DNA of 9,245 nucleotides from Rhodospirillales bacterium (GTDB lineage Bacteria; Pseudomonadota; Alphaproteobacteria; Rhodospirillales; Defluviicoccaceae): positions 1 to 9,245 of the forward strand of contig JAHCKI010000075.1 of the NCBI GenBank assembly GCA_026125865.1, written 5' to 3'. Shown here piece after piece: positions 1 to 6,011 of the stretch. The translations under genes were made by a program, and so were the position numbers. A model generated the notes under the pieces. The model was given only the letters and a program-made list of their open reading frames with translations, did no database searches and was not told the origin of the DNA. The stretch's first letter is position 1. The number at the start of each line of letters is the position of its first letter.

Positions 1-374
1 CTACGAGCACGGTTTTCCAGGAACTTGCCGGCGAAATTCAGGACTACGTGCGGGCGCGGATGCCGGAATGGCGCCAAGTATACGACGGTGTCGAAGCCAT
101 GAGCGTGGCGGTGATGGGGTGCGTGGTCAACGGCCCGGGTGAAAGCAAACATGCCGATATCGGCATCAGTTTGCCCGGTACGGGAGAAGCGCCGGCGGCG
201 CCCGTTTTCGTCGACGGCAAGAAGACGGTGACGTTGCGGGGAGCCGGTATCGCCGAGAACTTCAAGGAGATCATCGAAGACTACGTGCGCAATCGATACG
301 GCCTCATCGCGTCCTTGGACACGAAAACCACGGACCTCCCGACGCCCGTCGGGGCCACCGCGAACCAACGATAG
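1..374 (+). CDS. ispG: 4-hydroxy-3-methylbut-2-enyl diphosphate synthase, C-terminal part (5' end outside window)
   Basis: This is the C-terminal part of IspG (GcpE), the [4Fe-4S] enzyme that reductively opens methylerythritol cyclodiphosphate to HMBPP in the non-mevalonate isoprenoid pathway, in the cytosol. The open frame runs in from the left edge (first full codon at base 3, 123 codons visible) and stops with TAG at 372-374. The diagnostic block MGCVVNGPGESKHADIGISL is present, and its cysteine (codon 120-122) should be the third iron-sulfur ligand. The other two ligands (a CxxC just before the conserved STVFQELA region) must lie upstream of the window. The tail ENFKEIIEDYV also fits alphaproteobacterial IspG, followed by about 25 poorly conserved residues. 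hisS starts 16 bases downstream, so the two are probably co-transcribed. The identification is very secure; only the 5' part is missing. Confidence 0.96.
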   Translation, partial: TSTVFQELAGEIQDYVRARMPEWRQVYDGVEAMSVAVMGCVVNGPGESKHADIGISLPGTGEAPAAPVFVDGKKTVTLRGAGIAENFKEIIEDYVRNRYGLIASLDTKTTDLPTPVGATANQR

Positions 375-390
375 GCGAAGGCGTTACATC

Positions 391-1635
391 ATGTCCGGTC
401 TGCAGCCTGTCCGCGGTACGCGAGATATCTTCGGCGACGAGAGCCGACGGCACCGGCATGTGGAGAATTTGGCCCGCGACATCGCCGAGCGCTATGGCTA
501 TTCCGAGATCGCAACGCCCGTGTTCGAGTTCACGGAGGTGTTTGCGCGCTCACTCGGTGAGACCTCGGATATCGTCAGCAAGGAGATGTACACCTTCGAG
601 GACCGCGGCGGCGCAAGACTGACATTGCGCCCGGAGAACACAGCCGGTGTCGTTCGTGCGTTCATTTCCAATGGCTTGACTCAACAGTTGCCGGCCAAGC
701 TGTTCTACAGTGGTCCCATGTTCCGCTATGAGCGGCCGCAAAAAGGGCGCCAGCGACAGTTTCATCAGGTTGGCGTTGAACTGCTGGGCGCGGCGGAACC
801 GCTCGCCGATGTCGAGGTGATCGCCCTCGGCGCCGATCTGCTGTCGGCGCTCGGCCTCGAAGAGCGGGTGGTGCTCGAGTTGAACTCCCTCGGGGATGCC
901 GAGAGCCGGCAAACATACCGTTCGGTGCTGGTCGAGTACCTGCAATCGCGGCGGAATGAACTGTCGCCGGACAGCCTTCTGCGCCTTGAACGCAATCCCT
1001 TGCGTATCCTCGATTCCAAGGACAAGGACGATCAAGCCGTCGTCGCCAACGCGCCGCTCATCACCGATAGCCTGAACGCCGCCTCACGTGGATTTCTGGA
1101 AGAGGTTTTAAAGGGGTTGGAGGTGCTCGGCATCGCCTACCGCCACAATCCGCGGCTGGTGCGGGGCCTCGACTATTACTGTCATACGGCGTTCGAATTC
1201 ACCACCGATGCCCTTGGGGCGCAAAACGCGGTTTTAGCGGGCGGCCGCTATGACGGGCTCGCCGAGCAACTGGGGGGACCGTCGACGCCCGGGATTGGTT
1301 GGGCAGCCGGGGTTGAGCGTTTGGCAATGCTGGTCTCCGACGTTCCGCCGCTGCCGCGTCCCGTTGCCGTCGCGCCGGTGTCCGACGAGCAGACGCCGGC
1401 GGCCCTCGCCATCAGCCAGCAACTGCGCCGCGCCGGTCTTGCTGTCGACCTGGGATACGCCGGCAAGTTTGCCAAGCGCATGAAGCGCGCCAATAAGATC
1501 AATGCCAGGGTAACAGTGATCGTGGGTGAGGACGAACTCGCCCGCGACGTCGTGACCGTCCGTGACATGGACACGGGCGAACAGAAGGAAGTGGCTCTTT
1601 CATCCCTTACGGATGACGTCGCCCGCTTCTACTAG
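391..1635 (+). CDS. hisS: Histidyl-tRNA synthetase
   Basis: Class II histidyl-tRNA synthetase, 414 aa, close to the usual bacterial length (about 420). It charges tRNA-His with histidine using ATP. Visible landmarks in order: motif 1 region GTRDIFGDES (9-18) followed by the YGYSEIATPVFE strand; motif 2 with the RYERPQKGRQRQF loop (112-124); the histidine-binding signatures LVRGLDYY (256-263) and AGGRYDGL (283-290); motif 3 GIGWAAGVER (301-310); and a C-terminal anticodon-binding domain (about 320-414). The motif-2 loop looks like the standard bacterial type, not the divergent type of some other Alphaproteobacteria; that comparison is from memory. Start is ATG 391 with a GAAGG ribosome-binding site at 377-381, nine bases away. 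It follows ispG by 16 bases and precedes the hemA start by 5, so it lies inside one operon. Confidence 0.97.
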   Translation: MSGLQPVRGTRDIFGDESRRHRHVENLARDIAERYGYSEIATPVFEFTEVFARSLGETSDIVSKEMYTFEDRGGARLTLRPENTAGVVRAFISNGLTQQLPAKLFYSGPMFRYERPQKGRQRQFHQVGVELLGAAEPLADVEVIALGADLLSALGLEERVVLELNSLGDAESRQTYRSVLVEYLQSRRNELSPDSLLRLERNPLRILDSKDKDDQAVVANAPLITDSLNAASRGFLEEVLKGLEVLGIAYRHNPRLVRGLDYYCHTAFEFTTDALGAQNAVLAGGRYDGLAEQLGGPSTPGIGWAAGVERLAMLVSDVPPLPRPVAVAPVSDEQTPAALAISQQLRRAGLAVDLGYAGKFAKRMKRANKINARVTVIVGEDELARDVVTVRDMDTGEQKEVALSSLTDDVARFY

Positions 1636-1640
1636 TCCCC

Positions 1641-2930
1641 ATGACTCGGTCAATCGCGCAACCGGTTTGCACGCTGGTGGTGGGCGCCAACCATCGCACC
1701 AGTTCCCTTGCCATACGGGACCGTCTGTTTGTGGCGTTGGAGGCCATGCCGGCGTTTCTTTGTCGTCTGCGGGACGAGGGGATCGCCCAAGCGATCGTGG
1801 TATCGACCTGTGATCGTGTCGAGATTCCGGCAATTCACGACGATTTGGAGGCGGCCGCGCAGCGGATTGTCGGCGTTTTGGCCCGCCATGCCGAAACCTC
1901 GCCCGCGGACCTGCAAAAGCACTTGCACATCCTGTCCGGGAGCGCGGCGCTTCGTCACCTGTTCGGCCTGGCCGCTTCGCTTGAAAGCCTCATCGTCGGC
2001 GAGCCCCATGTATTGGGGCAGATCAAGGCAAGCCACCGCGCCGCTCGCGACGTCGGCATGACGGGACCGGAACTCGAATCGGTCCTGCAAAGCTCATACG
2101 CCGCCGCCAAGAGGGTGCGTACCGAAACCAGCATCGCCGAGCGGCCGGTTTCCATCGCCGCCGCCGCCACATCGCTGGCGCAGGACCTGCATGGAGACCT
2201 CGATGATCGCATCGGGCTTGTGATGGGAACCGGGGATCTTGGCGGAACCATAGCCGAATCTCTCACCTGCGCGGGCCTTGGGCACTTGAGTATCACCCAT
2301 CCGATCATGAGCCGGGCCGAGAGCATGGCTACGGCGTTGAACTGCCATGTCACGGACTTCGCCGATCTTGCGCGGGAATTGACGCGCGCCGATATCATCG
2401 TTGGCAGCTTGGGCGCACGCCGATATTCGATCACCGACGACTTGATCAAGGCCAGCCTCAAGGCCCGGCGCAATCGGCCCATGTTCATCATCGACGTGGC
2501 GATACCCGGGGATGTCGATCCGGCGGTCGATCGCATGGACGGGGCGTTTCTGTACACCCTGGACGATCTGGAACGTGTTGCCCTAAAAGGAAAAGCGTTG
2601 CGCGAAAACGAGGTACTCGCCGCGCGGCGCATCATCGACGACGCCGTCGCCGACTACCTGCGGGACCATGCCGAACGACAAGCGGTTCCCATGTTGAGCG
2701 CTCTTCACGGGTATTTCGAGGATGTACGGCAGCAGACGGTGGCTGATGCCGGCGACGACGTGGAAAAGGCGACCCGGTTGTTAACGCATCGTCTATTGCA
2801 CGGACCATCGGAAGTGCTTCGGGCGATCGCCGCCAATGAAGGCGACGGGGAGGCCGGTTTGGCATCCCTCGAACGGGCGCTCGCGCGGCTGTTCGGACTG
2901 CAGGGCCGTGATCGGGAGAAAAGAAAATGA
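1641..2930 (+). CDS. hemA: Glutamyl-tRNA reductase homologue, divergent at several conserved sites
   Basis: Homologue of glutamyl-tRNA reductase (GluTR), which reduces glutamyl-tRNA(Glu) with NADPH to glutamate-1-semialdehyde, the first step of C5 tetrapyrrole synthesis. It has 429 aa, normal for the family. The N-terminal catalytic domain has VVGANHRT (13-20), STCDRVEI (55-62) with the expected nucleophile Cys57 and Arg59, the conserved His106, and SLIVGEPHVLGQIK (116-129). KRVRTET (157-163) leads into a Rossmann domain with GTGDLG (196-201). The C-terminal dimerisation helices hold a RLLTHRLLHGP-like segment. Oddities against the textbook enzyme: STCNR is STCDR, the following Tyr is Pro63, GLDS is SLES, the NADPH-domain NRT is HPI (220-222), and PRD is PGD (289-291). 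The start is 5 bases after the hisS stop with no clear Shine-Dalgarno; the stop overlaps prfA by 4 bases (ATGA). The family is clear, but catalytic competence is uncertain. It is not ALA synthase, the other enzyme called HemA. Confidence 0.88.
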   Translation: MTRSIAQPVCTLVVGANHRTSSLAIRDRLFVALEAMPAFLCRLRDEGIAQAIVVSTCDRVEIPAIHDDLEAAAQRIVGVLARHAETSPADLQKHLHILSGSAALRHLFGLAASLESLIVGEPHVLGQIKASHRAARDVGMTGPELESVLQSSYAAAKRVRTETSIAERPVSIAAAATSLAQDLHGDLDDRIGLVMGTGDLGGTIAESLTCAGLGHLSITHPIMSRAESMATALNCHVTDFADLARELTRADIIVGSLGARRYSITDDLIKASLKARRNRPMFIIDVAIPGDVDPAVDRMDGAFLYTLDDLERVALKGKALRENEVLAARRIIDDAVADYLRDHAERQAVPMLSALHGYFEDVRQQTVADAGDDVEKATRLLTHRLLHGPSEVLRAIAANEGDGEAGLASLERALARLFGLQGRDREKRK

Positions 2931-4000
2931 GTTTGAGTGAGAAACTGGAACGGGTAGCGGTTCGCCATGGCGAACTCGGCGACATGCTGGCCCGGCCTGA
3001 AGCGCCTTCTTCCGATGAGTACGCTCAGTTGTCGAAGGAGTATGCCGATCTGTCGCCGATCGTGAAGGTCATCGAGGACCTCAATCACGCCCGTTCTGAG
3101 CGCAAAGATCTGGAATCGCTCATCGCCGACCCCGCTACGGATGCTGAAATGCGGGAACTGGCGGAATCCGAACTCCCGGCTCTGGAAGAAAGCATACCGG
3201 AGATCGAACAACGGCTCAGACTCCTGCTTTTGCCGAAGGACAAGGCGGACGAGAAAAGCGCCATCCTCGAGGTTCGGGCCGGAACGGGCGGCGAGGAAGC
3301 GGCGCTTTTCGCGGCCGACCTGTTTCGCATGTACCAGCGCTACGCGGAAACCAAAGGCTGGCGTCTCGAAGTCATGTCCCTCAACGAGACTGGAATCGGC
3401 GGTTACAAGGAGGTCATCGCATCGGTCGTCGGCCGCAGCGTGTTCGCGCGGCTCAAGTTCGAATCGGGTGTGCATCGTGTACAGCGGGTGCCCGAAACGG
3501 AATCCGGCGGACGCGTTCACACCTCGGCCTCGACCGTTGCCGTGCTGCCCGAGGCCGAGGAGATCGATGTCGAGATCGACGACAAGGATTTGCGGATCGA
3601 CGTATACCGCTCCAGTGGTCCCGGTGGTCAATCGGTGAACACCACCGACAGCGCCGTCCGGATCACCCATTTGCCAACGGGAATCGTCGTGACGCAGCAG
3701 GACGAAAAATCGCAACACAAGAATCGCGCCAAGGCCATGAAGATTCTGCGGGCTCGACTCTACGAAGCCGAACGCGCGCAGGCGGCATCGGAACGGGCGG
3801 CGGCGCGCAAGAGTCAAGTCGGCTCGGGCGATCGGTCCGAACGCATTCGGACATACAATTTTCCGCAAGGCCGCGTTACCGACCACCGGATCAATCTCAC
3901 CCTTTACAAGCTTGAGCGGGTGATGGACGGCGAACTCGATGAACTCGTCGACGCCCTTGTCGCCGAAGACGAGGCCAATCGCCTCGCAGAGGCCGAATGA
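2927..4000 (+). CDS. prfA: Peptide chain release factor 1
   Basis: Class I release factor RF1, 357 aa, which reads UAA and UAG stop codons and triggers peptidyl-tRNA hydrolysis on the ribosome. The universal GGQ tripeptide is at 233-235 within SSGPGGQSVNTTDSAVR; its Gln is the methylation target of PrmC, encoded next door. The stop-codon recognition tripeptide is PET (189-191) in HRVQRVPETESGGR, a PxT form typical of RF1 as opposed to the SPF of RF2. The N-terminal region (1-110) is the expected helical domain. A good ribosome-binding site (GGGAG, 2914-2918) lies eight bases before ATG 2927, and the start overlaps the hemA stop as ATGA. The 3' end overlaps prmC the same way. The prfA-prmC pair is widely conserved, and the identification is secure. 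Confidence 0.97.
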   Translation: MSLSEKLERVAVRHGELGDMLARPEAPSSDEYAQLSKEYADLSPIVKVIEDLNHARSERKDLESLIADPATDAEMRELAESELPALEESIPEIEQRLRLLLLPKDKADEKSAILEVRAGTGGEEAALFAADLFRMYQRYAETKGWRLEVMSLNETGIGGYKEVIASVVGRSVFARLKFESGVHRVQRVPETESGGRVHTSASTVAVLPEAEEIDVEIDDKDLRIDVYRSSGPGGQSVNTTDSAVRITHLPTGIVVTQQDEKSQHKNRAKAMKILRARLYEAERAQAASERAAARKSQVGSGDRSERIRTYNFPQGRVTDHRINLTLYKLERVMDGELDELVDALVAEDEANRLAEAE

Positions 4001-4902
4001 CATCCATCGCAACCGTAGGCGCAATGCTCAACGCGGCCGCGCGGTCCCTTGGCAATGCCCGTATTCCCAACCCGCGGCTGGAAGCGCGCCTGCTGATCGG
4101 TCATGGGCTTGAACGAAGCGTCGAGGCGATCTTGGCCTATCCGGAGCATCCCATCGACAGGGACACGCGGGCCACTTGCGACTCCCTGGTACAGCGCCGC
4201 CTTGGGCGTGAGCCCATTGCGCACATCCTGGGATTTCGTGAGTTCTGGAGCCTGCCGTTTCGCGTGACCGCCGACACCCTGGTTCCGAGACCCGAAACCG
4301 AGACGCTGGTCGAAGCCGTTTTGGAGCGATTCTCCGACAAGACATCATCGCTCCGCGTCCTCGACCTTGGGACCGGAAGCGGTTGTCTCTTGCTTTCGAT
4401 CCTTCATGAGCTGTCATCGGCGTGGGGTCTGGGTATCGATCGCTCCCGCGCCGCTCTCAAGGTGGCGCAAACCAACGCGATATCGCTTGGTCTTGCCGAT
4501 CGTGTCGCCTTCGTTCAGGGCGATTGGGCCCAGGGCGTCGTTGGGATGTTCGACGTTATCGTCGCCAATCCGCCTTATGTTGTCGATGGCGACATCGAAT
4601 CGTTGGAGCCCGAAGTGTCTCGATTCGAACCCCGTCTGGCTCTCGCGGGCGGTGTTGACGGACTGGATGCGTACAGGGCCTGTGCGCCCCATGCGAGTCG
4701 CTTGTTGGCGCCCGGGGGGATTGCGGTGTTCGAGATCGGCGCCGATCAGGCGCGATCCGTTTGCGGTATTCTTCGCGACCATGGCCTTCAAGTGCTTGAA
4801 ATCAAAAACGATCTCTCGCAGATTCCGCGGTGCCTGTCGGCGAATGCGAGTAAATCCGCTGTAACAAAAAAAAAGCTTGGAAACCAAGAGGTTCCCGACT
4901 AG
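3997..4902 (+). CDS. prmC: Peptide chain release factor N5-glutamine methyltransferase
   Basis: PrmC (HemK), 301 aa, an S-adenosylmethionine-dependent enzyme that methylates the Gln of the release-factor GGQ motif and so increases termination efficiency. The N-terminal helical domain includes the typical HILGFREFWSLPFRV segment. It is followed by LVPRPETETLVE with PRPETE at 97-102, the SAM-binding VLDLGTGSG (121-129), and the catalytic NPPY tetrad at 191-194, which binds the Gln side chain. The family usually ends soon after the DLxxIPRC segment (about 275-282). This copy carries a basic tail of nearly 20 further residues, in which a run of nine A (4866-4874) encodes Lys-Lys-Lys. The start overlaps the prfA stop (ATGA), so translation is probably coupled. 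It is likely the last gene of the ispG-hisS-hemA-prfA unit. Confidence 0.96.
   Translation: MTSIATVGAMLNAAARSLGNARIPNPRLEARLLIGHGLERSVEAILAYPEHPIDRDTRATCDSLVQRRLGREPIAHILGFREFWSLPFRVTADTLVPRPETETLVEAVLERFSDKTSSLRVLDLGTGSGCLLLSILHELSSAWGLGIDRSRAALKVAQTNAISLGLADRVAFVQGDWAQGVVGMFDVIVANPPYVVDGDIESLEPEVSRFEPRLALAGGVDGLDAYRACAPHASRLLAPGGIAVFEIGADQARSVCGILRDHGLQVLEIKNDLSQIPRCLSANASKSAVTKKKLGNQEVPD
4866..4888 (-). terminator. Possible antisense intrinsic terminator (weak hairpin plus T9)
   Basis: On the minus strand a 5-bp stem (CTTGG/CCAAG, 4876-4880 with 4884-4888, 3-base loop) is followed, after one base, by nine consecutive T (complement of A9 at 4866-4874). That is the layout of a rho-independent terminator for leftward transcription entering the 3' end of prmC. 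The stem is short and only three of its five pairs are G-C. It could equally be a by-product of the Lys codons in the PrmC tail. Confidence 0.3.
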
Positions 4903-5088
4903 TGTTTTGTCAGGATATAGACAAGGTCGTGTTACGAACGGCCTCGCCGCAATGCGGTTTTTGTCAGCCGGGTATCTTCAATTGAGTGACGAACCTGGAA
5001 AGAGGTTCAGAAGGCGTGGTGTGTTTGGGCTACGCTGATCCCGATGTCCTTAGTATTGATCGTCATCAAGTAGCGTTTTAGGGGTGCA
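4903..5088. other. Intergenic leader between prmC and the DUF4167 gene
   Basis: This 186-base gap has no credible gene. It holds a 9-base direct repeat TTTTGTCAG (4905-4913 and 4959-4967, 54 bases apart). A tiny stem CCGC/GCGG (4947-4950 with 4954-4957) is followed by five T and could be a weak prmC terminator. A 6-bp hairpin GAACCT/AGGTTC lies at 4991-4996 with 5003-5008, and a 5-bp dyad TTGAT/ATCAA at 5056-5060 with 5065-5069. I see no convincing -35/-10 pair; TAGTAT at 5051-5056 is a possible -10 without a good partner. Confidence 0.4.
5080..5084 (+). promoter_or_regulatory. Ribosome-binding site of the DUF4167 gene
   Basis: AGGGG lies four bases before ATG 5089. The spacing is short, but it is the only purine-rich site near the start that matches the beginning of the conserved protein. 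Confidence 0.5.
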
Positions 5089-5469
5089 ATGAAACACAGC
5101 TCTAGTTCCAGGCGGCTGCGAAGCCGCGGAAACGGCAAACGTCACCCATCAGGCAGGGGGCAGAATTTCGAAAGCGCCGGTCCCGACGGCAAAATTCGTG
5201 GGACGGCGCAACAGGTCCTCGACAGGTATTTGGCGTTGGCAAGAGATGCAACACTGGCGGGTGATCCCATCACCGCTGAAAGCTATTTTCAATATGCCGA
5301 GCACTATTATCGTGTGTTGAACAGTTTCGAAGACAATGGTCAGCAGCGTCGGAATCCGGACTGGTCACGCCAGCCGGTCGTCGAGATTCAGCCGACCGCC
5401 GGCGCCGAAGCCGAGATGATGAACGGTGAGGCAATTGCCACGGAGGTTGACGGCGAGCCGGTGTCATAG
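5089..5469 (+). CDS. DUF4167 domain protein
   Basis: Small protein (126 aa) of the DUF4167 family, almost confined to Alphaproteobacteria; its function is not established. The N-terminus is a disordered, basic Arg/Gly/Ser-rich stretch (1-30), as expected for a nucleic-acid-binding tail. The conserved domain follows at about 36-80: IRGTAQQVLDRYLALARDA, then GDPITAESYFQYAEHYYRVL, which matches the family signature well. After residue 85 it is low-complexity and acidic (Glu, Ala). Family members often have a much longer disordered C-terminus, so this is a short version. Position directly after prmC is the usual one for the family, although here a 186-base gap separates them, so it may have its own promoter. 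Start chosen at ATG 5089, which has AGGGG upstream and begins at the basic tail. A role in RNA binding or translation is only inferred. Confidence 0.9.
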   Translation: MKHSSSSRRLRSRGNGKRHPSGRGQNFESAGPDGKIRGTAQQVLDRYLALARDATLAGDPITAESYFQYAEHYYRVLNSFEDNGQQRRNPDWSRQPVVEIQPTAGAEAEMMNGEAIATEVDGEPVS

Positions 5470-5525
5470 GTTCCGCCGACGTCGCCAACTCCAACAGAAC
5501 GGGGGTTTCGCGATCCAGGGCTTTC

Positions 5526-5554
5526 TTGACGCCGGCCAACGGTAAACATACATT
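5526..5554 (+). promoter_or_regulatory. Probable sigma-70-type promoter for trxA
   Basis: A -35 box TTGACG (5526-5531, five of six consensus bases) and a -10 box TACATT (5549-5554, four of six) are separated by exactly 17 bases. Transcription would begin near 5561, giving a leader of about 75 bases before the trxA start. The boxes lie 57 bases after the DUF4167 stop, in the only gap upstream of trxA. No clear terminator was seen after the DUF4167 gene, so read-through is also possible. Confidence 0.55.
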
Positions 5555-5586
5555 CCCGAAATCTTCACAGGTTGGGCATCGCACAG

Positions 5587-5614
5587 GGTGAGTATCACCG
5601 ACCGCTGATATCAG
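5587..5614 (+). repeat. Two adjacent dyads in the trxA leader
   Basis: Two perfect inverted repeats stand side by side: GGTGA-GTA-TCACC (5587-5599) and the 10-base palindrome CTGATATCAG (5605-5614). They lie downstream of the predicted promoter and just before the ribosome-binding site. They could be a small hairpin in the leader mRNA, an operator, or chance. Confidence 0.4.
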
Positions 5615-5622
5615 TATCGGAT

Positions 5623-5626
5623 AGGA
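5623..5626 (+). promoter_or_regulatory. Ribosome-binding site that fixes the trxA start
   Basis: AGGA lies eight bases before ATG 5635, supporting that codon over the in-frame ATG at 5572 (which would add 21 unrelated residues) and over TTG 5629 (only two bases from the site). Confidence 0.6.
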
Positions 5627-5634
5627 ATTTGGCT

Positions 5635-5952
5635 ATGGTGAAGCAGATAACGGACGATTCTTTTGACGCCGATGTTTTAAAGGCCGAGCGGCCGGTGCTC
5701 GTCGATTTCTGGGCGGAATGGTGCGGTCCATGCAAACAGATTGCGCCGGCCCTGGAAACCTTGGACACGAAGCTCAACGAGCAGGTGACCGTGGCCAAGC
5801 TCAACATCGATGAAAATCCGACGACGCCCTCCAAGTATGGCGTCCGCGGCATCCCGACATTGATGCTCTTCAAGGACGGGCAAGTCGCGGCCACCAAAAT
5901 CGGGGCGCTCCCCGAGAACAAACTGATGGAGTGGGTTCAGTCCGTTTTGTGA
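5635..5952 (+). CDS. trxA: Thioredoxin 1
   Basis: Thioredoxin, the small cytosolic dithiol protein that reduces disulfides in ribonucleotide reductase, peroxidases and other targets and is recycled by thioredoxin reductase. It has 105 aa, the usual size. The active site WCGPC is at 29-33 (Cys30 and Cys33), in the classic context VDFWAEWCGPCK. The buried Asp24 and the cis-proline Pro74 (GVRGIPTLMLF) are in place. There is no signal peptide, so it acts in the cytosol. Start chosen at ATG 5635 because the protein then begins MVKQITDDSF, as alphaproteobacterial thioredoxins do, and AGGA is well placed. It is convergent with folC. In many Alphaproteobacteria trxA reads in the same direction as folC, so this locus appears rearranged. 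It probably has its own promoter. Confidence 0.96.
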   Translation: MVKQITDDSFDADVLKAERPVLVDFWAEWCGPCKQIAPALETLDTKLNEQVTVAKLNIDENPTTPSKYGVRGIPTLMLFKDGQVAATKIGALPENKLMEWVQSVL

Positions 5953-5957
5953 GCGGC

Positions 5958-6009
5958 TAGAGCACGGTGAGATTAGGCTGTTCGAGCCTAATCTCACGGT
6001 CGTGCTCTA
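5958..6009. repeat. Long hairpin between convergent trxA and folC
   Basis: A 22-bp stem forms between 5958-5979 and 5985-6009. Every base pairs except a 3-base bulge (GGT, 5998-6000), and the loop is five bases (5980-5984). It fills almost all of the 59 bases between the two stop codons. It could end transcription from both sides, but neither side has an immediate T-run, so it is not a textbook intrinsic terminator. The outer ends TAGAGCACG/CGTGCTCTA resemble, from memory, dispersed intergenic palindromes of Alphaproteobacteria. It may therefore be one copy of a repeat family. Confidence 0.85.
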
Positions 6010-6011
6010 TC

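Noticed and set aside
1955..2635. 226-codon minus-strand open frame inside hemA
   Set aside because: Ser/Arg/Ala-rich shadow of the GluTR homologue with no start signal or motif.
2705..4024. 439-codon open frame on the minus strand opposite the end of hemA and all of prfA
   Set aside because: It is the mirror of two well-identified genes in GC-rich DNA, has no recognisable domain, and RF1 motifs on the plus strand explain the sequence.
4947..4962. Intrinsic terminator of prmC (CCGC/GCGG plus five T)
   Set aside because: The stem has only four pairs and a 3-base loop; too weak to call as a separate feature.
5572..5634. Longer trxA start at ATG 5572
   Set aside because: The added 21 residues are unlike thioredoxin or a signal peptide, and the region holds the dyads and ribosome-binding site of the shorter start.
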